21,090 bases of DNA from positions 1 to 21,090 of IMG/VR virus record IMGVR_UViG_3300009551_000130. One strand, given 5' to 3'. The DNA is from a virus. A program made the translations under genes and the position numbers. The notes under the pieces were generated by a model. It made no database searches. It was not told the DNA's origin and was given only the letters and a program-made list of their open reading frames with translations. Each line of letters opens with the position of its first letter. The stretch's first letter is position 1. Positions 15,717 to 20,219 of this stretch are shown here, piece after piece.

Positions 15717-16009
15717 CACCACTCCAATGCGAAGGACTTGAGGTCGAGACTTCGGGCCATGTCGTCTATGCCGAAGTCGTCCATGTCCTCGATTTTCTCC
15801 TGCGATTCCCAACGTCTCCGAATGCGCTTCTTGACCGCGATCGGTATCTTTTTGGGCATAGTCGGGCGATTGTACCTCGCTCCGATAGTTGCACGCCAAC
15901 GCTCGATTGTGGCGCCGCCAACGTTGTAGCGCTTGCGGAGCTTCAGGTTGCCTTCGATCGATGCATACATCGCGAAGTCATCAGGGACCGAGAGCGTTGG
16001 TTTGGGCAT
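15716..16009 (-). CDS. HTH-type DNA-binding protein upstream of terminase
   Basis: I use ATG 16009 (MPKPTLSVPDDFAMY, 97 aa), preceded by GAGAGG at good spacing; an upstream in-frame start would overlap the previous gene by about 70 bases. Residues 20-41 (N-L-K-L-R-K-R-Y-N-V-G-G-A-T-I-E-R-W-R-A-T-I) read as a helix-turn-helix: one helix, a glycine turn, then a recognition helix with Trp. A basic stretch (MPKKIPIAVKKRIRRRW, 51-67) follows, and the C-terminal 30 residues are acidic. It sits at the border between replication and packaging genes, where a late-gene activator or an extra packaging factor would be placed. Either is possible; I cannot choose from sequence alone. Confidence 0.6.
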   Translation of the reverse strand: MPKPTLSVPDDFAMYASIEGNLKLRKRYNVGGATIERWRATIGARYNRPTMPKKIPIAVKKRIRRRWESQEKIEDMDDFGIDDMARSLDLKSFALEW

Positions 16010-16046
16010 CTCTACCTCTCTCGATATGCCAGGGTGTAGGGATGGG

Positions 16047-16613
16047 TCATGCGGACCGCTTCCGGCGAATGACCAGCGTCTTGTCCGGCATCCGGCGAAT
16101 GACGTTGCGGGCAATCGCGATGTCGATCCAGCGCTGTGGAACGTTTCCGATTTCGTCTGATGTAGGCAGCGCCGCTATCCACGCTTCGAAATCGCGCTGA
16201 TCGTTATCAGAGGGCGAAGGCAGTGCAGTGTAGCGGTTCGCTTGGCGCCTCATCGCGACGCGCTCCTCTGCCTCAGCCATGATGGCAGGCACGATTTTCG
16301 CTGGATGGTCTGCCTTGCGCATAGCGGCCTGGGCGGCGTCGCACAGGATATCTGGCGGAAGATGCCCGATAGCCATGTATGCGGCGTCGAACCACGTATC
16401 GCGGTCTTCGAGGCTCATGCCGACCGGTGCGCACAGATGCAGGCACGGGGTAACTGCTTGGATGAATTCAGGCAGCGAAGCAGGTCTGAGATCAGCCGGC
16501 AAATTGGGAGTTGTGGCGGGCAAGGAATCGTTGCGCTGCGTCAACTGTTGTTCCGTGGCCGCTGGCACTAGCCCCCCGATGTCCTGCCACGCTGTTGGTT
16601 CGCCGTTGTCCAT
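16047..16613 (-). CDS. Probable helicase-loader-type replication protein
   Basis: From ATG 16613 the product is 188 aa. The first 50 residues are polar and disordered-looking (MDNGEPTAWQDIGGLVPAAT). From about residue 48 an ordered helical domain follows: P-E-F-I-Q-A-V-T-P-C-L-H-L-C-A-P-V-G-M-S, then D-R-D-T-W-F-D-A-A-Y-M-A-I-G-H-L-P and L-C-D-A-A-Q-A-A-M-R-K-A-D-H-P-A-K-I-V-P. The C-terminus is very basic (R-R-M-P-D-K-T-L-V-I-R-R-K-R-S-A). A gene of this size after a DnaT-like replication gene is commonly a loader for the host DnaB helicase, in the way lambda P follows O. The start lies 122 bases inside the upstream gene; the ordered domain begins before the upstream stop, so the overlap seems real. 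No P-loop is seen. Confidence 0.55.
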   Translation of the reverse strand: MDNGEPTAWQDIGGLVPAATEQQLTQRNDSLPATTPNLPADLRPASLPEFIQAVTPCLHLCAPVGMSLEDRDTWFDAAYMAIGHLPPDILCDAAQAAMRKADHPAKIVPAIMAEAEERVAMRRQANRYTALPSPSDNDQRDFEAWIAALPTSDEIGNVPQRWIDIAIARNVIRRMPDKTLVIRRKRSA

Positions 16614-17115
16614 TTTGGTATCCGTCTTCAGGTTTGTTGATCGATCCCCAGCCCTTCGCTGCGGCGTGTTCGACCAGACGGCCGGGCGGCCAGTCCGCAT
16701 CGGTCAGGTTTTCGAGATCGCGCAGAACCCCGGCGTAGGCGGTTTCGCTGTTCGCCAGCTTCTTGCGGCGACGGTTGCCCATGAAGTCCCGCCAGTGGTC
16801 GGGATTAACCCCTTCCGGGCATGGCCAAGCGGCGCTTCGCGTGCGCGTCTCGTGTGTGTGTACGAGCGGGGTGGGATTAATTTTTGGGGTCTGGGGGCTT
16901 TTATCAAGGGAGGGGAGACGGTCACGTTCGTCACGTTCCGTCACGTCCTGTCCCGTGATGTCACGTGACCGAGCCTTGCGTTCACGCTCATTCTTGCGGC
17001 GCTCAGCTAGGATGGTCCGCTCTGCTTCGGCTTTACCAAGCTCCATCGCCACCTCCGCCACCAAGGCGGCAGGCGTGCCCGCTTCGATCAGACGTGCGAG
17101 CAGGTCGGCGCTCAC
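16492..17115 (-). CDS. Replication protein with DnaT-like C-terminal domain
   Basis: The product is 207 aa. Residues 1-50 are helical and charged (MSADLLARLIEAGTPAALVA, then R-R-K-N-E-R-E-R-K-A-R). A Pro/Thr linker follows, roughly 50-95. Residues about 98-155 carry a domain I associate with DnaT-like phage replication proteins: H-W-R-D-F-M-G-N-R-R-R-K-K-L-A-N-S-E-T-A-Y, then L-R-D-L-E-N-L-T-D-A-D-W-P-P-G-R-L-V-E-H-A-A-A-K-G-W. DnaT-type domains help load the replicative helicase on DNA. The GTG start overlaps the upstream stop (GTGA), with GGAGGCTC ahead. The linker coding DNA contains iteron-like repeats, which recalls lambda O, whose gene contains the origin. The extreme C-terminus (TVDAAQRFLARHNSQ) overlaps the next gene. 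Confidence 0.65.
   Translation of the reverse strand: MSADLLARLIEAGTPAALVAEVAMELGKAEAERTILAERRKNERERKARSRDITGQDVTERDERDRLPSLDKSPQTPKINPTPLVHTHETRTRSAAWPCPEGVNPDHWRDFMGNRRRKKLANSETAYAGVLRDLENLTDADWPPGRLVEHAAAKGWGSINKPEDGYQNGQRRTNSVAGHRGASASGHGTTVDAAQRFLARHNSQFAG
16850..16970. repeat. Iteron-like cluster with A+T-rich flank: candidate phage replication origin
   Basis: Within the linker of the replication gene, GTCACGT occurs at 16921, 16930, 16940 and 16960, with GTCCCGT at 16950. The spacings are 9, 10, 10 and 10 bases, so the copies face one side of the helix. The last copy is part of a perfect 10-bp palindrome, GTCACGTGAC (16960-16969). Beside the repeats lie A+T-rich ATTAATTTTT (16876-16885) and CTTTTATC (16898-16905) in a G-rich strand, plus a short GT run (16852-16861). 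This is the arrangement of an iteron-type origin with an unwinding element, placed inside the initiator gene as in lambda O. The encoded peptide there is an unstructured charged linker, so the DNA rather than the protein may be under constraint. Function is inferred. Confidence 0.5.
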
Positions 17116-17327
17116 TTATTGAGCCTCCCCATGGCGTGATAGATCGTCGTATGGTGGCGATTGAGGGCCTTGCTGATGCGGTGGCCAGTCCACCCCTTGT
17201 CTGCTAGGCGAGCCATGACGCACCAGCGGGCCATGCAGACGCGACGCTTTCTGCTGATGCCGATGATATCGATCGGACGGACCTCGAACGTCTCGGCAAC
17301 CTCGCTAATGATCGATTGAAGGCTCAT
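17112..17327 (-). CDS. Stand-alone DnaA domain-IV-like DNA-binding protein
   Basis: From ATG 17327 (71 aa; stop of rusA overlaps by ATGA, GGAGGGGG ahead) the whole protein matches the C-terminal origin-binding domain of DnaA. It has V-A-E-T-F-E-V-R-P-I-D-I-I-G-I-S-R-K-R-R, then A-R-W-C-V-M-A-R-L-A-D-K-G-W-T-G-H-R-I-S-K-A-L, and R-H-H-T-T-I-Y-H-A-M at 57-66. In DnaA the last part is the signature R-D-H-T-T-V-x-H-A; here the Asp is His58. There is no AAA+ ATPase and no DnaB-contact domain. It could bind the phage origin, compete with host DnaA, or act as a regulator. Its gene lies between a resolvase and the replication protein, supporting a role in replication control. Confidence 0.78.
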   Translation of the reverse strand: MSLQSIISEVAETFEVRPIDIIGISRKRRVCMARWCVMARLADKGWTGHRISKALNRHHTTIYHAMGRLNK

Positions 17328-17677
17328 GCCCCCTCCCCCGCCAAGCTCCAGATCTCGACCTCGCATTCCGAAACGGTGCGGTCGCGATCAATGCGGAGGG
17401 TATTGATCCACTGATCACCAACGATGATGCCGGCGCTAACCAGCGCATCGCAGCAGGCCTTCTCGCGGTTAGCGATGTCGCCCTGGTGGTTGAGGTTGAG
17501 GCGGATGTGGACGCCGTAGGGCTTCTCGAGTTGGGGTAGCGCGGCGTAGCGGCCGAGTGCGTCAGCCGCCCGCTTCTTCCATGCCTTGTAAGCAGGCGCG
17601 GGAAAGCGCTTGAACGTTCGCTTGTCGGTGACGAACAGGTTGTTCGCGCTCGGAGGCATAGGGAGCGAGATGATCAC
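17324..17677 (-). CDS. rusA: RusA-family Holliday junction resolvase
   Basis: I choose the GTG at 17677 because it overlaps the stop of the 53-aa gene (GTGA) and has GGGGGCAGG ahead; the product is 117 aa (E. coli RusA has 120). RusA cuts four-way DNA junctions made during recombination or replication. Family features are the early P-M-P-P-S-A-N-N-L-F segment, Y-K-A-W-K-K at 30-35 and the core G-D-I-A-N-R-E-K-A-C-C-D-A-L-V, followed by G-I-I-V-G-D-Q-W-I. Asp67, Lys73 and Asp88 fit the catalytic Asp70, Lys76 and Asp91 of E. coli RusA. The position of Asp72 is Ala69 here, as I recall for a DIANREKA-type phage subgroup; Asp77 may compensate. Confidence 0.88.
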   Translation of the reverse strand: MIISLPMPPSANNLFVTDKRTFKRFPAPAYKAWKKRAADALGRYAALPQLEKPYGVHIRLNLNHQGDIANREKACCDALVSAGIIVGDQWINTLRIDRDRTVSECEVEIWSLAGEGA

Positions 17678-17835
17678 CCCTGCCCCCACATGGTTGCCTT
17701 TGAGTTCCAGACGGACAAGCTGGGATGCTTGGTGTTGACCGGAACGGGTTGCAGGCGGTCGATCGTCACCCGGCCGGGCGTGAAGTGCACGACGCAGGGA
17801 ACCGGGGTGCCAAGGACTTTAATCTCGGCTTTCAT
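17674..17835 (-). CDS. Small early protein (53 aa), function unknown
   Basis: The frame fits exactly between its neighbours: ATG 17835 overlaps the preceding stop (ATGA), and its own TGA overlaps the rusA GTG (GTGA). A GGGGAGGG stretch precedes the start. The sequence begins MKAEIKVLGTPVPCVVHFTP, continues G-R-V-T-I-D-R-L-Q-P-V-P-V-N and ends in a Trp-containing polar tail (S-V-W-N-S-K-A-T-M-W-G-Q-G). It looks like a compact set of short strands. I do not recognise a family. Tight coupling on both sides is the best evidence that it is translated. Confidence 0.6.
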   Translation of the reverse strand: MKAEIKVLGTPVPCVVHFTPGRVTIDRLQPVPVNTKHPSLSVWNSKATMWGQG

Positions 17836-17978
17836 GCCCGCGCCCTCCCCTTCAAGGCAGCAGCGCGGCGCGCCAGGTATTGTCGATGCTCGTAGCTGGA
17901 GAGGGTTTGCTGAACCAACTCGTCCAAGCGCTTCATGGCCTTGCGTTGGCGATAGGAGGCTATGAGATGAGAGATCAT
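17832..17978 (-). CDS. Small basic helical protein (48 aa), function unknown
   Basis: This gene is coupled by ATGA overlaps at both ends and has a perfect-looking GGAGGTGT before ATG 17978. The product, M-I-S-H-L-I-A-S-Y-R-Q-R-K-A-M-K-R-L-D-E then L-V-Q-Q-T-L-S-S-Y-E-H-R-Q-Y-L-A-R-R-A-A-A-L-K-G-R-A-R-A, is very basic and predicted to be two helices. Such small basic phage proteins often bind nucleic acid or a host partner. No family recognised. Confidence 0.6.
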   Translation of the reverse strand: MISHLIASYRQRKAMKRLDELVQQTLSSYEHRQYLARRAAALKGRARA

Positions 17979-18259
17979 GCGGACACCTCCGAGGCTCTCA
18001 GCCTAGCTTCCACCAAGCGCGCGTAGCCTTGAATATCGTGCCAATTATCGATGTAGGCGGGGTCACCGTTGAGGATGCGCGCGATCTTGTCGGAGATCAC
18101 GGTCAGCGCCTGCTGCATGTCGGGCGCAAGATATTCCCAGCCAGTTTCGATCACGTCCGTCCCGCGCATCACGGTTTGGATCGACTGCGCAATGACGGCA
18201 TGCTTATCGAATGACCCGTATCGCGCGCCTCGTTCTGCCAAAGTGCTTTCAACGCTCAT
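17975..18259 (-). CDS. DUF6378-like early phage protein
   Basis: The longer open frame is trimmed to ATG 18259 (94 aa), which overlaps the stop of the preceding gene (ATGA) and has GGGGGAGGG ahead. The sequence contains L-A-E-R-G-A-R-Y-G-S-F-D-K-H-A-V-I-A-Q-S-I-Q, then D-M-Q-Q-A-L-T-V-I-S-D-K-I-A-R-I-L-N-G-D-P and D-N-W-H-D-I-Q-G-Y-A-R-L-V. The R-Y-G-x-F, K-I-A-R-I-L-N-G-D and D-x-W-x-D-I-x-G-Y-A motifs are what I recall of DUF6378, a small all-helical family frequent in phage early regions. The conserved Asp/His/Trp cluster could be a metal or ligand site, but no activity is established. Confidence 0.72.
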   Translation of the reverse strand: MSVESTLAERGARYGSFDKHAVIAQSIQTVMRGTDVIETGWEYLAPDMQQALTVISDKIARILNGDPAYIDNWHDIQGYARLVEARLRASEVSA

Positions 18260-18708
18260 GCCGACGCCCTCCCCCGGTAGCTGTCGATCGCCTCGCCAGC
18301 TTCGATCAGCGTCCGCTTCATGCGGGCGATCTCCATGTCGTCGATCACACCGTCTTCCAGCGCGATCGAGACTTCGACCATCATCTTGGCGAGACGGGTT
18401 TGCAGCGATTGGTCGGTCACCGCTTCTGTAGCGAGCGGCGAGAGCTTCATGCCGATCAGCTTGAACACGTCGCTGGCAAAGCGGCCATTCCAACGCTCGC
18501 AGCCGCGCAGGAAGGCAACTAGGCCCATCTCCGCATAGCCGGTGCGATACGCCTTGCCAGCGTCCAGGCCCTTGCCGAGAAACTGGCCCAGCTCCTTGTC
18601 GGTCAGGTTGTCCTGATCCTTGATCGAGCTCAGGCTAGCCGCGAGGGTGTCAATCAGTTTTGAACCCGAAACGGTTTTGAAATTACGGGAGATACCCGAA
18701 TTGGACAT
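18256..18708 (-). CDS. Unrecognised early phage protein, possible regulator (150 aa)
   Basis: I do not recognise this protein with confidence. It starts with a polar tail, then residues about 33-75 (N-L-T-D-K-E-L-G-Q-F-L-G-K-G-L-D-A-G-K-A-Y-R-T-G-Y-A-E-M) resemble a helix-turn-helix. A central helical part has F-L-R-G-C-E-R-W-N-G-R-F-A-S-D-V-F-K-L-I-G-M-K-L. The C-terminal helices carry V-E-V-S-I-A-L-E-D-G-V-I-D-D-M-E-I-A-R-M-K-R-T-L-I, a pattern (D-G-x-I-x-x-x-E) also found at the end of CII/CP76-type phage regulators. A CII-like role is therefore possible. The start is two bases after the upstream stop, with GGAGGGC ahead. Confidence 0.6.
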   Translation of the reverse strand: MSNSGISRNFKTVSGSKLIDTLAASLSSIKDQDNLTDKELGQFLGKGLDAGKAYRTGYAEMGLVAFLRGCERWNGRFASDVFKLIGMKLSPLATEAVTDQSLQTRLAKMMVEVSIALEDGVIDDMEIARMKRTLIEAGEAIDSYRGRASA

Positions 18709-18710
18709 GG

Positions 18711-18890
18711 CTATTGCCCTCCCTCATGGAAGACGCCCAACCGACGATTGATCCTATCCCGTTGAGCGCGGTGGTAGCGCGCGTTCTGGCGGGCATCGGC
18801 AAGCTCGATGAAACCGTAGAGGCCGCCACAAATGACCGCCATGCCGACGATACCGATCACGAGACTCCAGAAATCGATGTTGTCGGTCAC
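18711..18890 (-). CDS. Small single-pass membrane protein (59 aa)
   Basis: The GTG at 18890 overlaps the stop of the upstream gene (GTGA) and has GGAGGCACT ahead. Residues 7-28 (F-W-S-L-V-I-G-I-V-G-M-A-V-I-C-G-G-L-Y-G-F-I) form one clear transmembrane helix. The remaining 30 residues are strongly basic (A-R-Y-H-R-A-Q-R-D-R-I-N-R-R), so the C-terminus should lie in the cytoplasm with the N-terminus out. Its early-operon position argues against a holin; superinfection exclusion, a host-membrane effector or a small regulator are all open. No family recognised. Confidence 0.65.
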   Translation of the reverse strand: MTDNIDFWSLVIGIVGMAVICGGLYGFIELADARQNARYHRAQRDRINRRLGVFHEGGQ

Positions 18891-19369
18891 GCGAGTGCCT
18901 CCATTGCCTTTGAACCAAGCTTTATGACTGAGCGGCAGGTGTGCAGTGGGGCAGCCACGCCAAACACGACTTGCGTGGGCGTCTCGGCGAACACCGCCTC
19001 TGGACGAATGGTAACCAGCCGGAACCCGAGCGCGTCCAAACGCCTAAGTTCAGACGGCGAAAACCAGTCCTTTAACTGTGCGATCGACCTGAAAGCGCAA
19101 CCAGAGTGAAGCGCTGGGTCGACCAAGTTATGAGCCTCGAAAAAGCCCATCCCCAATTCATTCCACCAAGCGGGTGGATGGCGTGGGTTGGTTTTGTCAC
19201 GCCAGCGCGCGGAAAATCCGGGGCGGTATGGTCCCCTGCCCTCGGCATCCTGCACACGGAACAGCAATTCCGGGACGTCGACGCAAAGACCGGCGGGGTG
19301 TTGGAAAGGGGGTGGGGACACCCCGCCGGGAGTTTCCGCCGGTGCTGCCGGGCTGCCGTTATGGGTCAT
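18887..19369 (-). CDS. Unrecognised early protein (160 aa), phage-type
   Basis: After a Pro-rich N-terminus (1-28) a folded domain begins: P-E-L-L-F-R-V-Q-D-A-E-G-R-G-P-Y-R-P-G-F-S-A-R-W. Later segments are G-C-A-F-R-S-I-A-Q-L-K-D-W-F-S-P-S-E-L-R-R-L-D-A-L-G-F-R-L-V and V-F-A-E-T-P-T-Q-V-V-F. I recall proteins of this form in phage early regions (L-Y-R-V-x-D-x-x-G-R-G-P...R-P-G-F/M-S..W), without known function. The order of an L-F-R strand, a central F-R-S strand-helix and a late E-x-x-x-Q-V-V-F strand superficially resembles ADP-ribosyltransferase folds, which is speculation. Coupled to both neighbours by ATGA and GTGA overlaps. Confidence 0.65.
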   Translation of the reverse strand: MTHNGSPAAPAETPGGVSPPPFQHPAGLCVDVPELLFRVQDAEGRGPYRPGFSARWRDKTNPRHPPAWWNELGMGFFEAHNLVDPALHSGCAFRSIAQLKDWFSPSELRRLDALGFRLVTIRPEAVFAETPTQVVFGVAAPLHTCRSVIKLGSKAMEALA

Positions 19370-19902
19370 GCGATTGCAGCCAGGGCGGCAGCGACAGGAA
19401 CAATCAGATGAGGTTGCTCAGTTGTCGGACCGTAGCCGCGCATCATCGCGTCGGTGACGTGGCCTTTCGTGGCAGCGCCAAGTTCCTTCTCTCGCCCCGC
19501 AAGAGAAGGCAAAAGGTCCCCGAAAATGCAGCGAACCAAGTCACCAGCCGTGTTATTGGCGGGTTCTCGCCCGTTCAGATATTCACGGATGCGCGGCTTG
19601 ATGACTGCATTGATGTAAGCTTGATCGACGGCGACTTGCTTCACAAGCCTGCCGGCGTCCGCTTCACCGCGCAGATAATCAGCAAGTGCTTCCGTTGGGC
19701 GAAACCACTCCCCCTGCACCTTGTCAGCGGCGAACCTCTGCTTGATTTCGTATTCGACATCAGACCCAATCAACGCGACGATGCGAAGCGGCCAAGGCAG
19801 GCCAGTGCGCAGTGTGGCGAAGCGGGATTTGACGTTTTTGGTGCGGCCGAATTTGACCAATGCATCAGGCCCGTCCATCTGGAACACGTAGGTGATGCTC
19901 AT
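19366..19902 (-). CDS. GIY-YIG (T5orf172/MUG113-type) nuclease-domain protein
   Basis: The product is 178 aa. The N-terminal 80 residues follow the T5orf172/MUG113 branch of GIY-YIG nucleases: Y-V-F at 5-7 (GIY strand), V-K-F-G-R-T at 16-21 (YIG), S-R-F-A-T-L-R-T with the conserved Arg27, then D-V-E-Y-E-I-K-Q-R-F with Glu50/Glu52 and G-E-W-F at 64-67. The residues needed for a metal-dependent nuclease are thus present. The C-terminal 95 residues are helical and charged, perhaps giving target choice. It is the second gene after the early promoter. It may cut host DNA, aid recombination, or act as a homing-type enzyme; the sequence does not decide. GGAGGC precedes the ATG, which overlaps the cro-like stop (ATGA). 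Confidence 0.75.
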   Translation of the reverse strand: MSITYVFQMDGPDALVKFGRTKNVKSRFATLRTGLPWPLRIVALIGSDVEYEIKQRFAADKVQGEWFRPTEALADYLRGEADAGRLVKQVAVDQAYINAVIKPRIREYLNGREPANNTAGDLVRCIFGDLLPSLAGREKELGAATKGHVTDAMMRGYGPTTEQPHLIVPVAAALAAIA

Positions 19903-20123
19903 GCTGCCTCCGCGAATTTGCGCAGCAGCGCGATCTCATCATCCGAGGCCTGTTCGACCGGACCGATCTTAACGCCTGTCTTGTCGAAAACCTTAAGGGC
20001 AGTCGAAAGCGTGGGCGGCCGGGCCGAGGTAAGAACTTGGCTGGCGTATGGGACGCTCCATCCCATTGCGCTCGCCAGGTCGGTGGGCCGTATAGGGTGT
20101 TTTGGGGCTGTCTGCGTTTGCAT
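19899..20123 (-). CDS. Cro/YdaS-like HTH repressor
   Basis: I choose ATG 20123 (MQTQTAPKHPIRPTDLA, 74 aa). The in-frame ATG at 20141 lies upstream of the expected transcription start of the promoter described below, so it should not be in the mRNA. Residues about 15-52 (R-P-T-D-L-A-S-A-M-G-W-S-V-P-Y-A-S-Q-V-L-T-S-A-R-P-P-T-L-S-T-A-L-K-V-F) form a clear helix-turn-helix of the Cro/YdaS type. It is the first gene leftward, divergent from the S24 repressor, so it should act as the Cro partner in the lysis-lysogeny switch. The mRNA would begin at or within a few bases of the ATG, hence near-leaderless translation. Confidence 0.78.
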   Translation of the reverse strand: MQTQTAPKHPIRPTDLASAMGWSVPYASQVLTSARPPTLSTALKVFDKTGVKIGPVEQASDDEIALLRKFAEAA

Positions 20124-20131
20124 GGGCAACA

Positions 20132-20159
20132 GCGTTAGCATGATTGCTATTTAATGCAA
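20132..20159 (-). promoter_or_regulatory. Leftward early promoter (cro side)
   Basis: On the minus strand, TTGCAT (20159-20154) is followed after 16 bases by TAACGC (20137-20132), preceded by TG-C as an extended -10. The operator TAGCA-N4-TGCTA occupies the spacer and reaches the -10, so a bound repressor would block polymerase. The same design, base for base outside a few positions, is repeated on the plus strand at 20940-20967. The expected start point is near 20125, almost at the cro-like ATG. Confidence 0.65.
20136..20149. promoter_or_regulatory. Operator site 1 (TAGCA-N4-TGCTA)
   Basis: Perfect 14-bp inverted repeat with central TGAT on the plus strand. It lies inside the cro-side promoter. 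It is one of three exact copies near the repressor gene (others at 20195 and 20950), which marks it as the binding site of the repressor, the Cro-like protein, or both. Confidence 0.75.
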
Positions 20160-20168
20160 AGTGCCAAT

Positions 20169-20182
20169 TTGCAATCTTGCAA
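20169..20182. promoter_or_regulatory. Operator site 2, variant (TTGCA-N4-TGCAA)
   Basis: A perfect inverted repeat with the same length and spacing as the exact operator but with T/A changed at the second and fourteenth-but-one positions. Centre-to-centre distances are 33 bp to site 1 and 26 bp to site 3. It may be a weaker site, comparable to the graded operators of lambda-type switches. Confidence 0.5.
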
Positions 20183-20194
20183 CGTCTCCCGCAT

Positions 20195-20208
20195 TAGCAT
20201 TCCTGCTA
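20195..20208. promoter_or_regulatory. Operator site 3 (TAGCA-N4-TGCTA), beside the repressor start
   Basis: Perfect 14-bp inverted repeat with central TTCC, ending 11 bases before the chosen repressor ATG (20220). The right arm merges with TGC-TATCTG (20204-20212), an extended -10-like element for the repressor's own promoter, so binding here would suit autoregulation. No good -35 is visible, as expected for a maintenance promoter that needs activation. Confidence 0.65.
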
Positions 20209-20219
20209 TCTGGCAGGAT

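Noticed and set aside
16960-16969. Palindrome GTCACGTGAC as a transcription-factor site (E-box-like)
   Set aside because: It lies in register with four GTCACGT-type repeats inside a coding linker, so it is better explained as part of the iteron cluster.
20124-20141. Upstream start of the Cro-like gene (ATG 20141)
   Set aside because: It falls in the operator and -10 of the only promoter that could make the message, so it would not be transcribed.
19174-20154. 326-codon open frame on the plus strand
   Set aside because: It runs antisense through the 160-aa, GIY-YIG and Cro-like genes, which all show clear protein motifs and coupled starts. Its product is Arg/Cys-rich without family features, as expected for a shadow frame in G+C-rich DNA.
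20154-20219. Longer repressor starting at ATG 20154
   Set aside because: That ATG is the complement of the divergent -35 TTGCAT, has no ribosome-binding site, and the extra 22 residues would be encoded across two operator-like repeats.
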